A DNA stretch of 64,000 bases, taken from positions 1,231,001 to 1,295,000 of the forward strand of contig CM075184.1 in NCBI GenBank assembly GCA_037577475.1, given 5' to 3'. The notes beneath the pieces were generated by a model. It ran no database searches, had not been told where the DNA came from, and saw only the letters and a list, made by a program, of their open reading frames with translations. Below, piece after piece: positions 1 to 10,095 of this stretch. The DNA comes from Chaunax sp. Z400 (taxonomy: Eukaryota; Chordata; Actinopteri; Lophiiformes; Chaunacidae). Both the position numbers and the translations under genes were made by a program. How positions within the stretch are numbered: the first letter of the stretch is position 1; the number at the start of each line of letters is the position of its first letter.

Positions 1-480
1 GCACTGTTCAACTAGAGTACCAGCTGCAGAGCAGGAATAATCATATATGGTTATAGTTTGTACACAAAGGATGCTTTGGTGACATCATGTCAACAAGAAC
101 CTGTGCTTATGTGTAGAGAATATAATAAATAAATGAATAATAATAATAATAATGGAGTCCTCTAACCCCCAGCTATCAGCAGCACATAGAGCAAATGTCA
201 TTACTATTACTGACCAACAGTAGAAATGCTTTTTTTTTAATGTCATGCCATCCTGTTCATATTAAATATCAAAGGTAAATTATGGTTCACATCTTTATTC
301 ACCCTTTAGACATACAGAAAAATCATTTTTGTGCAGATTAGTGGTTTTTGCCTTAGTGTTTACAAGTCAGAAAGTGTGGATGATGAGACAGAGAACAAAA
401 ATAGTCACTACCGTGTGTGTCTACCTCCAGCATTTATCACTACTTTACACCTCCTGAATGGATAAGATGTTATTTTGGAC
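1..480. other. Intergenic, no gene seen
   Basis: AT-rich sequence with a short AAT run near 137-153 and no convincing reading frame or recognisable repeat. Confidence 0.6.
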
Positions 481-1110
481 TTGTAGGATGACATGCCATT
501 CTTCCTGCAGAGCTGTGACAAGTTGTTCATGTGTTGCTGGAGCAGGATCTCTCTGTCTCACCTGGTGATCCCAAACGTTGCACAGATTCTCTTATTGGGT
601 TGAGATCTGTGAATATGCTGGCTAATGAAGGACAGCGACATTGTTCTGGTCCAGGTAGGCTACTCCTGACAGACATGAGCCACATGTGGTCTGGCATTGT
701 CATGCATGAAGGTGATGCCTGATTGCTGTATCCTGGGAATGACGTGTGGACCTAGGACCATATTTCGGTAACGGATGGCGTCAGTGTACCATGGATCTGG
801 ACAAGTTCTGACCGTCATCTATTAGCAGTGGCCCCCCGCATCATGACACCACCACCAGACGATCCACTTCCCGGATCGATAGGGCAGGATAGCGGTCCCC
901 GCGACGATGGTACAATTGCCAACGACCATCAGCTGTGTACAAGTTAAATCCGGACTTGTAACAAATGTGATCTCCATCCACTTTGCAATCAGCCATAACA
1001 TCTGGAACATCTGTGCTACACGTGTCTGCCAAGTTCCGACCAAAGCATCCCAACTGCCCGTTCATGTAAGTTCTTTCGGGAATCGTGGCATGTGTGTTTC
1101 TGTAGGACAT
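480..1110 (-). pseudogene. Degenerate Tc1-like transposase
   Basis: Read on the minus strand, this stretch gives pieces of a Tc1/mariner transposase in shifted frames. The middle part reads DGRWQLYHRRGDRYP (about 884-935), the region before the second catalytic Asp. FMHDNARPHVAHVCQ (about 666-714) is the hallmark HDNARPH motif, and DLNPI (about 590-608) is the classic third-acidic-residue region, here followed by Arg where Glu is usual. At least two frame changes and several stops break it, so it cannot make enzyme. The N-terminal helix-turn-helix half was not found and no terminal inverted repeats were located. The element was a cut-and-paste DNA transposon; this is an old fossil. Confidence 0.85.
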
Positions 1111-1144
1111 TAATTAGACCTGCTAAATTATCACCTTGATAATA

Positions 1145-1512
1145 ATCACCTGATTTAAGTATCATATGCAGTGTAAGTACCAGATGTAGTTTAAGTATCA
1201 GATGTAGTTTAAGTATCAGATGTAGTTTAATTATCAGATGTAATTTAAGTATCAGATGTAGTTTAAGTATCAGATGTAGTTTCAGTACCAGATGTTGTTT
1301 AAGTACCAGATGTAGTTTAATTATCAGATATAGTTTAATAATCAAATTTAGTTTGAGTATCAGATGTAGTTTAATTATCAGATGTAGTTTAAGTATCAGA
1401 TGTAGTCTAAGTACCAGATGTAGTCTAAGTGTGAGATTTAGTATAAGTATCAGATGTAGTTTAAGTATCCAATGTAGTTTAAGTATCAGATGTAGTTTAT
1501 GTATCAGATGAT
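1145..1512. repeat. 18-bp minisatellite, left copy
   Basis: About 20 imperfect copies of an 18-bp unit of the type gtagtttaagtatcagat. Because 18 is a multiple of three, the array stays open as a hexapeptide repeat on the minus strand. I treat that as a by-product, not as a gene. The same unit forms the larger array at 13965-14660 in the opposite orientation, and the flanking sequence (ttaaaatgaggtgtggtcag and onwards, about 1549-1615) is also shared with that copy, near 13890-13945. Confidence 0.95.
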
Positions 1513-1744
1513 GTTGTGTCCATAAGTGCATCCATGTTAGTGTTGGTGTTAAAATGAGGTGTGGTCAGGTGTTAAAATGAGGTGTGGTCAGCAGCATTGT
1601 TGGGGCATTGCTATCTTGAGGCAGCAGAAAGTGATTTGAACCATTGACCAACAAAAACCTGCTCTAAATTCAAAGCTGCACTATTTTTACTGCTATTTAA
1701 AGGACGAATCAGATGAAACTATAGGAGGCTTCACAACGCATTGC

Positions 1745-2400
1745 TATTGCTATTTTGCACATACACTCTGCTGGTTACACACTAGTGATGACGTGCACTC
1801 TGCTGGTTACACACTTAGTGATGCACGGATCGGCTCTGACATCATCACATTTTCATCCACAATGATTGTCTCTGATTTAGAGACTCCACCCTCATGGACA
1901 TTTTGACATCACCTCGCTGTGAGCAGTCTGACGTACGCTGACTCGGATGATCCTACTCCATTATACTGGCATTGCTGAGGTAAATGTTGGTGTGGTCTGC
2001 GTGTTGACTGCCGCTCTGCTGGATGAACTGCTGCAGTTTACACTGTCTCAGCTCCTTATTCAGCTCCTCCATCATCTCCCATCTGTCCTAGAGGATACAG
2101 GGAATATTAGAGTACACTCTGCTGATTACACACTAGTGATGCATGTACACTCTGCTGGTTACACACTAGTGATGCACGTACACTCTGCTGGTTACACACT
2201 AGTGATGCACGTACACTCTGCTTGTTACACACTAGTGATGCACGTACACTCTGCTGGTAACACACTAGTGATGCATGTACACTCTGCTGGTTACACACTT
2301 AGTGATGCACGGATCGGCTCTGACATCATCACATTTTCATCCACAATGATTGTCTCTGATTTAGAGACTCCACCCTCATGGACATTTGACATCACCTCTA
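1745..2400. repeat. 33-bp minisatellite with duplicated end block, left copy
   Basis: Tandem 33-bp units containing acactctgctggttac and acactagtgatgcacgt occur at about 1760-1820 and 2112-2310. Each array ends in the same ~85-bp block (about 1829-1915 and 2312-2398) containing gacatcatcacattttcat and gagactccaccctcatgg. The spacer 1920-2105 is single copy. On the minus strand the spacer can be read as a short coiled-coil-like peptide beginning MMEELNKELRQCKLQQF and ending in a stop. I do not recognise it. A shorter relative of this element lies at 32655-32725 plus 36802-36890. Confidence 0.9.
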
Positions 2401-2607
2401 GTGGTGCCTCAGGTTTTCTCAATTTGGGTGCACACACAGTCCAACACAATAAAGATAATCAAGGGAAATATACATGCAAAACACACTCATTAATTAAGAT
2501 ACAGCAACTAGAAATATACATGCAACAGATTAAACCAAGAATTACAAAGCACAAAAAATAATTACACAAAGTAAATAACAAACACCAAATCAAAACCTTC
2601 TGCCATG
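2401..2607. other. Spacer, no gene seen
   Basis: AT-rich sequence between the minisatellite element and the left Gypsy LTR. Nothing recognisable. Confidence 0.5.
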
Positions 2608-2812
2608 TGACACGACACAGCTTATTTGTTCTGAACTGGAGGGTTTATTAGCTCCACACACTTGATCTTACATGCTGCTTCATGTGTATCACCGGAACAA
2701 TCTCAACCAACCTTGTTGACGTCACACAAACTAGTGACACCCTAGCTGCTTATCTAGCTCTCTGACTGGCTCAGCAGTATGTCACTCTAAAGGATTATCC
2801 AATACCTTGACA
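2608..2812 (-). repeat. 3' LTR of the Gypsy element
   Basis: About 200 bp, nearly identical to 9900-10095. The first ~110 bp differ by about one base, and the outer part has several small indels. It runs from tgacac to ttgaca on the plus strand, giving TG...CA ends. The polypurine tract abuts it at 2813-2822, which fixes this as the 3' LTR of a minus-strand element. Confidence 0.9.
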
Positions 2813-3239
2813 TCTTCCCCTTAAATTGTCTCCCCTCAACATCACAGGGTTATACAGTAACGTGTATCATTTTGAACATATATGCATCTTGTTAGCAAAC
2901 ACATTAAGGTATCATGCACATTATATTATAACATTGCTAACTTAAACTCACAGTACAGCATTTAACTTGATTTCAGGATACAATAACGTTCCTGCTGTAC
3001 TTCCTCATAACATACTCCTCCACCTAGGACAGTATCAGAGATTGTGATTTACTTCCTAAGCAGGACATAGCATTATATTCACATGTCCAGTCTTACTACA
3101 GGTTTGCAAATTCTACCAGACCATGTCACTGTCTGACCTTCTGGTGTATTTCTCTTAAACCCATTATTTTCACTTAGTCCATGACAAGATCTCTGGTGTT
3201 GTTTATCAGTTCCTGATCACCTTCATAGACTCAGTGTTA

Positions 3240-3574
3240 GCTGTCGTTGCTCCTGATGGCACCAGCTGTAGATGTCGTCTGTTCCTTCTCACCTCTCCTC
3301 CCTTTGGTGAGTTGACTTGGTCTGAGCACTGAGTACAACTCTCTCGAATGACAGAAACTGGTCCCTTCCATGTTTAATCCTCGTCCAGCTTCAACAAAAC
3401 TTGTCTTGACAACTCCATGTCTCCTGTTGAAATAGAATGCCTGTTGTTGTTTAGCTTCAGCATCTCTTCATCTGATTTGGGTTTCATCTGGCCATGTAGG
3501 AAGCAGATTTCTTTTAAGTGCAGGGAGAGTGGTTTTGATCTTTTGTCCCATGAGCAGTTCTGCTGGGCTTACAC
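3240..3574 (-). pseudogene. Gypsy integrase, C-terminal part
   Basis: Minus-strand translation gives VSPAELLMGQKIKTTLP (about 3520-3570), the conserved stretch that follows the integrase catalytic core in Gypsy elements, then a basic tail ending near RRNRRHLQ. It is the continuation of the reading frame interrupted at 6479. The break falls between STGV and SPAEL and carries the 4-bp duplication acac of the inserted solo LTR. Confidence 0.88.
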
Positions 3575-4296
3575 TGTAATGAGACAAGAAATTTGAATGC
3601 CTTTGATCACCCTTTCTGCCTAGACAGAAAAAAGAAGGAAGAAGGAGGGGCAAAGGGAAATTATAAATTAGAGACACCTGTGAGCCAAGGTGTGGAGAAA
3701 ATCAAATGCAACATGGAGGAGAACAAAGCATGAGGAGTGAGAGAAAAAAAAAGAAACTTAAGCATTAAAATGGATAGACTAGGAGCTGTTGATCCCTGGA
3801 GTCCTTTCACTCCTCACCTTTAAACCTGCAATCAAAATATCCTTGGTCCGTGGTGGAAGCTGTAAAGCTAAGTTTCCAAACTGAGAATCTCCCAGTCGCC
3901 TCTATTCTCTTGCCTCTCACATACCTTTTCTGTACCCCTGCTTGGACATCTACACCTCCATACACACATACACACAAACCCTCATACATTTCATATATTT
4001 ATAAACGGCAAGAAACTGAACTGGACAATGTTCTGAACACAAAGACTCATTGCATCTTATCTGCACCTCTCTCACCCTCACACACTCCATTACACTACAT
4101 AAACTGAAAGACTGATATAATCTACTTCACTCAGGAGACTTTACTATTTGGAATGAATTTTGAATTTAAATCTTGAATTTCTTCTTTTCTTTTATTGTGA
4201 TTTCTGTGAATACGTCTTTTGAAGTGATTAATTCTTTTTTTGCTTTATTATTTCTTTGAATATACTGAATTAATAAATCTTATTTAACCCCTAGAT

Positions 4297-6080
4297 CAGG
4301 AGTCACCAACACGGTGCCCGCGGGCACCAGGTCGCCCCCAAGGACTTAATGAGTCGCCCGCAGGCCTGCTCTAAAAATAGCACAACTTACTAGTGAGCCA
4401 CGTCTAAAATTTTATTTTATTCTGTTGCTATTCTTTTATAATCACACTTGCATTTATATAGATTTAAAAATGACAATAACTTAAAAATATGTTCATTATA
4501 TGAGGTTTAGATATGTTTAGGTGAACTCTGACCTACTCTAGTTCAAAGGTCTGTATTGTGCGCGTGACAAAACCAGTGCTGGAGAGTAAGCTAGCGGCGC
4601 AGCAAAGATGAGCGCTGAATGCAGGTTCTTACCCCAAAAACATGGCAGAAAAAAGGAAGAAAAAATATCACTTTCACAACGAATGGGAGGAGGAGTTCTT
4701 TTTTACGTCTGTGAAAGAAACCTGCGTGTGTCTCATTTGCGGGTCGACTGTGGCGACGGCAAAGCGGCACAATGTTGAGAGACACTTCACTACGTGTCAC
4801 AAAAGCTACCATGCTAACTACCTACCGGGAAGCTCACTACGGGCAGAAAAAGCCAGTGAGCTAAAGGCAGCTTTGGGTAAGCAACAGTCTTTTTTCACGA
4901 GGCCGGCGAAGAAGTCACAAAAAGCAACTGAAGCCTCGTTTAGAGCTACACATTTTCTGATCAAGAAGAAGAAGGCATTTTCTGATGGAGAAGTTGTCAA
5001 AGAAGCAATGATGATAATCGCTAACACTGTACTTAAAGAAGAGAAAAATGGAACCGATCTAATCTCCACCCTCTCCATGTGTGTCATTCATTTCCAACCC
5101 TTTCATGAATGTGGACACAACATGCTTTGCTGAGAAACTAAGTGCAACATTCAACTTGGATGCTGGACAGGTGGAGATGGAAATCATAACGCTGCAAAGT
5201 GACCTACACCTCAAAGCCTACCAGACTGCACCAAACTTTTGGTGCCTTGTTGACACAGAGAAGTACAGTGGTGTATGCACAGCAGCTATGAAGGTTGCCA
5301 GCCTGTTTGGTTCAACCTATCTCTGTGAATCAGCGTTTTCTGACATGAACTTCATCAAGAACAAACACAGAACACGCCTCACTGATGCACATCTGAAAGA
5401 CTCACTCACAGTTGCAGTGTCAAGTTACACACCAGATTACAGTACACTGGTGAACAGCATGCAATGCCAGTCTTCCCACTAACAAAGAAACAAATACCAA
5501 ATGTTGTCAGTGGCAACATGGCAGTGCCATGGCAAAGTTTAATTATAATAAAGAATTGTGTTCAATTTAAAAGGGTGTTCATGACATGTAACAGTTATAA
5601 TTTTGTTAAAAATGCTGCAGATTTGGTCATTAGTTCAAAATGTGACAACATTTATTTAAAAATATGTAAGTTGATTTTTCTTTAACATTACATTATTGAT
5701 AACTTTTTCAAACATGGTGCAATATAGTTCATGATTTGTTAAGGTTTGTCAGTGGCTAGTGAAAATGGGACATTTTTCCTATGAAATGTGGTGATGTAAG
5801 TGATAATCTGACAATTTAACAATTACTGAGATTAAAGAGATAAAGTGCTGAATATTGATCTGTTTCCCACCTTGATTTCATTGTTGATAATTATTGTGAG
5901 AAATGATTAATATGATCAGTGTCTTCTCATAGAGGAATATCATTAATCATTATTGATGATGTATAACTAATGGCATACTGAGCAAATTTGTTATTTCAGG
6001 TGAGACTATCAAACTGGTAGCCCTTTGTATGACTCGGTACCCATGAAGTAGCTCTGTTTCAAAAAGGTTGGTGACCCCTG
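4297..6080 (+). mobile_element. hAT DNA transposon, internally deleted
   Basis: Its terminal inverted repeats are caggagtcaccaac at the left and, in reverse complement, caggggtcaccaac at the right. They are flanked by a perfect 8-bp target duplication ccctagat (4289-4296 and 6081-6088). The 8-bp duplication and CAGGG-type ends are diagnostic of hAT elements. Inside lie the N-terminal BED finger and the C-terminal dimerisation region of a transposase, with the catalytic middle missing. The element could only move with a transposase supplied from elsewhere. Confidence 0.95.
4642..5482 (+). pseudogene. hAT transposase fragment: BED finger plus hATC domain
   Basis: The frame opening at 4642 encodes MAEKRKKKYHFHNEWEEEFF followed by a BED-type zinc finger (CLICG near residue 31, then HNVERHF and a later Cys/His pair). 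It is related to the ZBED5/SCAND3-like hAT proteins domesticated in vertebrates. The second part (5081-5482, another frame) has the hAT C-terminal dimerisation signature, STYLCESAFSDMNFIKNKHR and RLTDAHLKDSL. A full hAT transposase of this group is about 600 residues; here roughly 300 remain and the RNase H-like catalytic core is gone. The junction near 5080-5130 marks the internal deletion and frame change. Confidence 0.88.
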
Positions 6081-6478
6081 CCCTAGATGATCCGACGGCC
6101 CGCCGACGGGCTGTCTGATGTCACAGCGCATGAACTATAACTGTAACTGTTTATTGTAACAACAATATGTTTCAGTGGGTCTCATGCCACACACCATTCT
6201 AAAGTTAAGATTCTTGTGATTTGATTTCTACAAACCATTTAAAGATACAACTACCGCAGCGGGTACAATCAACGCCAGCAAAAAAAAGTTTTATTTTTGT
6301 TTTGAGTTTTATCCTGTATGTTTTTTGTAGCAAAGGGTAGCTAACTGGGTTCTCAGACCAAATAATTTATTCAAATTTTATGAAATTGACAGGTTGGTAT
6401 TTATTATAAATCTCCTGTCTGGCCCTCAGTATTAATTTGTATTAACTTGGTCATTTAGAGTCGTCAGCCCACGCTACA

Positions 6479-7053
6479 ACACCAGTAGAAGAAGTTGGTG
6501 TTGCTCTGTAGCACATTAATGCAATCAGGGGATCCTCTTGTTTAAGGATGTGTTTCGCTGTTTGAACTGCTTGCTCCGCATGACCATTTCCTTGTGGATT
6601 GTGTGGAGCGGATGTGACGTGCACAATGTCATACTGTCTGCAAAAGTCTTTCCAGGTCTCACTTGTGTACTGTGGACCATTATCACTGACTATCTGGTCG
6701 GGAATACCAAATCTTGCAAGTGTGGATTTCAGTAACTTAACAACCTGGTCCATTGTAGTTGTAGGCAAGTGTAAGATTTCCAAGTAATGTGAGTAATAGT
6801 CTGATATCACAATGTAAAACTTGCCTTTGTACTCACATACATGTATGTCTGTGGCTATTTTCTGCTAAGGATGTTCTGGTAGAGGTGCTGGCTGTAGAGG
6901 CTCTTTCCGCTGTGTACACTTGTTCTCCTGACAAAAGTGGCATGGTTCCACAGTGCGTTTAATGTCAGCAGATATTTTAGGCCACCATTCAGTTTCTTTT
7001 GCACATTCTCTACATTTTGACAGGCTCTGATGTCCTTCATGTATGCGTTCCAA
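6479..7053 (-). pseudogene. Gypsy integrase, zinc-binding and catalytic part
   Basis: On the minus strand the integrase starts with an HHCC zinc-binding region (IHEGHQSLSKC, then CHFC). The core follows: DYYSHYLEI gives the first Asp, VSDNGPQYTS the second, and GHAEQAVQTAK the Glu, so the D,D-E triad is visible. Stops near 6850 and 7050 break the frame, and the 3' part is displaced to 3240-3570 by the solo LTR insertion. The protein would join retrotransposon cDNA into the chromosome. Confidence 0.9.
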
Positions 7054-7056
7054 TAT

Positions 7057-7962
7057 CTATTTTCTCATTGACTGTGGAACTACAATGCGACAACCTAGTG
7101 TAATAAGACCCTGACATATTGACAATGAGTCTTTCACTGTGTAGAAGTCTTTAACACTGTGTGGAATGCTACTCACTTGTTCCGGCCATCTGTCCTTAAT
7201 TAGCTGTCGTACACTTTGTAGCTGCTCATCCCTCTGTGTAGCAGACTTTATCATGTCTAGTTTGTCCTGTGAAACTGGCCAGCTGTGAGTTACAGCATTT
7301 ACATGACACGCAATATCTGTCTCTGTGGTGTTGTCTTTGTCCTTTACTGGGCTGCGTGATAACGCATCGGCAATGACTAGTGTTTTTCCTGGTGCATATT
7401 CTGCCCTGGCGTTGAACCTCATTAGTCGCATCAGTAGTCTTTGGCACCGCACTGGTACTGCATCCAAGTCCTTGCTTTTTATCAGTGGTACCAGTGACTT
7501 ATGATCTGTGATGAGTCAGAATCTGTTCATTCCTATCAGATACTTTTGGAATTTCTCGCAGGCCCACACTCCTGCTAAACATTCCTTCTCAATTTGTGCG
7601 TACCTGGTCTCTGCATCTGACAGCCTCCTGGAACAATATGCAATAGATTTCCAGCTTTCACCATGCAACTACACTAGAACGCCCCCTAGCCCGTAACTGC
7701 TCGCATCTGCTGAAACAACCACCTGTCTTCGTGGGTCATAATGGGCCAGAATGAGTGAAGTGATAAGGGCTTCTTTAAGTCGCTGGAATGCTTGTCGCTG
7801 TGGCTGATCCCATGTCCAGGTGGTGGCTCCCTTCAGTAGATCTTTTAAGGGACCTGCTGCCGTTGCCAAGTCTGGTATGTATTTACTCATATAGTTTATC
7901 ATGCTCATTGCTCGCTTTAGCTCTTGAACATTTTGTGGGCTATTGTAGCTCGCTAATGGCAT
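7057..7962 (-). pseudogene. Gypsy RNase H and connection region
   Basis: Two minus-strand frames (7669-7962 and 7057-7467) carry the RT thumb/RNase H region. Visible are LKDLLKGATTWTWDQPQRQA, then the RNase H start VVVSADASSYGLGGVLV with its catalytic Asp, and downstream ARAEYAPGKTLVIADALSRS, the usual Gypsy motif after RNase H. A stop and a frameshift around 7500-7670 separate the two halves. Confidence 0.88.
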
Positions 7963-8095
7963 TCACTTTACCTGGGTCTGCTCTCACCCCGTTAGCGTCC
8001 ACTTTTTGACCTAGGAACCGCAGCTCTGGTTGTCTGAACACACATTTCTCCTTGTTGAGTTTGAGGCCAGCATGCTCCATCCTCTCCAATGTGCG

Positions 8096-9124
8096 CTACA
8101 GGTTTGTGTCATGTGCATTCATGTCCTTCCCATGAATAATGACATCATTCATATACACCGCTACTCCTTCAAGCCCCTCCAGCAGTTCATTCATTTTACG
8201 CTGGAAAATCTCCAGAGCGATGTTTATCCCAAAGGGCAGGCGTTTGAAACAATAGCGCCCTAAGGGTGTGATAAAGGTGGGTAGGAGGCAGCTGTCCTCA
8301 TGTAATGATATCTGCCAAAAACCTGAAGCTCCATCCAAAGATGTGAAGACCGTGAACCCTGGCAATTTGGCCAATGTCTCCTCTGTAGTTGGAAGTTGAT
8401 ATCTTTCTCTTTTGATGTTTTCATTTAGCTTTTGGATTCCTACACAGATTCTCACTGCACCGGTTGGCTTCATAACCTGCACCATTGGTGCACACCAGTC
8501 TGTAGGTTGGGTGACCTTCACTATCACGCCCTGCTCTTCCTTTTGCTGCAGCTCTGCTTGGACTTTAGGCAGAAGTGGTAATGGAACTCTCCTTGCTGTA
8601 TGTACAGCGTATGGCTCAGTTCCCTCTAGTAGGTGGATTTTGACTGGGTCAGTCTTCAGTATTCCCTGAGACCCTGCCGCTGCACTAACCTGACTGACTC
8701 TTTTTACAAGTCCCATCTCTACTGCTGTCTCTCTTCCTAACAGATTGATAGCTGTAGGCCCTCTTGCTACATAAATGTTAAAGATGTGCTTCCTTTGTTT
8801 ATGTAGTGTGCTAGCTGTGAAATGTCCCACAATATTTAGTGACCCTCCTGGGCTATCTATGGGTTCACTAGATCTAACTAGCTTTCTCTTTGGTCTGAGT
8901 GCTTTAAATGTTTTCAGGTTTATTACAGAAACATCAGCTCCTGTATCAATCCTAAACCTGACTGGAGTGTGTCCTACATTTATTTGTTCTGTCCAATGCT
9001 CAGCACTGCCTTGATTTGTAAGAACTGAACCCAGATAAAAGATGTCGTCACTGTGTTTGCTATGAGTTATTTCCCTGACTGATGTAGAGAAACATTTCCT
9101 CTCCCAATGTCCTCTCTTCACCAT
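8096..9124 (-). pseudogene. Gypsy protease and reverse transcriptase
   Basis: A 342-codon minus-strand frame. The aspartic protease motif RIDTGADVSVI lies near residue 57. The RT palm follows, with WCAPMVQVMKPTGAVRIC, the FTSLDGASGFWQI region holding the first catalytic Asp, and GRYCFKRLPFGI. The active-site box that should read YxDD is YMND here (residues about 328-331), so one of the two catalytic Asp residues is replaced by Asn. That alone should abolish polymerase activity. The frame ends shortly after this box. It begins at the 3' end of gag with a small overlap, as is common in retroelements. Confidence 0.92.
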
Positions 9125-9812
9125 TTTCTACACTCTGACTGAAATGCTGGGCATTTGGCTGGGGCTTTGTGCATCTCTTTTCCACATCGGTGGCACTTGT
9201 AGTCCTCTGAGTGGGTTTTCTCCCGTTCATCAGTCCTCTCCTTACCTGGCTCTCTCCCACCTCTCTTCGGTAGTCGCCATTGTGCCACCTCTTGCACCTG
9301 GAGTGTAGCCTGTTGCTCCTGCTGACTTATCTGCTGTGCTACATCTTCGGCTTCTCTTACCATCTGCACCGCTTTTTCCAACGTGAGGTTGGACATGAGC
9401 TGTAGTCGTCTGGAGAGCTCTTTGTCGTGGATGCCAACAACCAGTCTGTCTCTTATATGTTTGCTTTTCTTTTCTCCAAAGTCACAGTTCTCTCTCATTT
9501 CGTAGAGAGCTCTGATGAATAACTTGGCCATTTCACCCAGCTTTTGCACTTGTTGATAAAAGCAAGCTCTCTCGTGAATTGTGTTTTTCTTCGGTGTGAA
9601 GTAGCCATCAAATTTAGCAAGTACCGTTTCGTGGTTGTCATCTTTCTCGTCTCGTCCGAAGGTAAACGACTTGAAAATGTTTTCGGCTTCATTGCCCATG
9701 GCATACCTGAGTGTACTGACCTGGACCTCGCCCCCTTTGTTAGCCAATTTAGCAGCAGACCTGTACCATGTGAATCTCTGTCTCCAGGTAGGCCAGTCTG
9801 TGAGCCGCTCAA
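9118..9812 (-). pseudogene. Gypsy gag-like protein
   Basis: The main frame 9747-9118 encodes a gag homologue ending in a CCHC zinc knuckle (CHRCGKEMHKAPAKC), the RNA-binding motif of retrotransposon nucleocapsids. The preceding segment includes QLMSNLTLEKAVQMVREAE, the typical helical capsid end of Gypsy gag. The N-terminal part continues in another frame (to about 9812), so at least one frameshift is present. The last Cys of the knuckle is followed closely by the pol frame. Confidence 0.85.
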
Positions 9813-9899
9813 AGTTAAAGTTTGCCAGTGGATTAAACCACCATAATGTTGGGTGTCTCTCTTAGAACACTTCTAACACCATGTCAGATAAACTGATGG

Positions 9900-10095
9900 T
9901 GACACAGCTTATTTGTTCTGAACTGGAGGGTTTATTAGCTCCACACACTTGATCTTACATGCTGCTTCATGTGTATCACCGGAACAATCTCAACCAACCT
10001 TGTTGACATCACACAAACATAGTGACACCCTAGCTTATGTAGCTCTCTGATTGGCTAAGCAGTATGTCACTAAATTATTATCCAATACCTTGACA
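9900..10095 (-). repeat. 5' LTR of the Gypsy element
   Basis: The partner of 2608-2812. It starts tgacacagcttattt and ends aataccttgaca on the plus strand. Its inner edge at 9899 is followed on the minus strand by ccatcagtttatctg, where the primer-binding site should be. I could not assign a tRNA. Confidence 0.9.

Larger units (their letters stand above)
3575..6478. mobile_element. Solo LTR (about 1.1 kb) inserted in Gypsy integrase, itself carrying a hAT
   Basis: The insert begins TGTAATGAG and ends CGCTACA, with TG...CA ends. It is flanked by the 4-bp direct repeat acac (3571-3574 and 6479-6482). Removing the insert and one acac reconnects the Gypsy integrase frame. Without the nested hAT and its duplication the insert is about 1,112 bp. 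It has no coding capacity, which fits a solo LTR left by recombination between the LTRs of a retroelement with 4-bp duplications. A short-TIR DNA element is less likely because only four terminal bases are inverted repeats. Confidence 0.8.
2608..10095 (-). mobile_element. Ty3/Gypsy LTR retrotransposon with nested insertions
   Basis: An LTR retrotransposon read right to left. It has a 5' LTR at 9900-10095, gag at about 9812-9118, protease and reverse transcriptase at 9124-8096, RNase H at about 7962-7100, integrase at about 7053-6479 continuing at 3570-3240, a polypurine tract at 2813-2822 (aaggggaaga on the minus strand) and a 3' LTR at 2608-2812. Protease-RT-RNase H-integrase order is the Ty3/Gypsy order. 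The integrase gene is split by a solo LTR (3575-6478) that itself holds a hAT element (4297-6080). Frameshifts, stops and an altered RT active site make this copy non-autonomous. No matching short target duplication is visible at the outer ends, so the flanks may have been rearranged. Confidence 0.92.

Noticed and set aside
1016..1531. 171-codon minus-strand frame with LHLILK-type repeats
   Set aside because: It is the translation of the 18-bp minisatellite; no unique domain, and the right-hand array is open on both strands in the same way.
1947..2561. 204-codon plus-strand frame
   Set aside because: Mostly the 33-bp minisatellite and its end block; the non-repeat parts have no family features.
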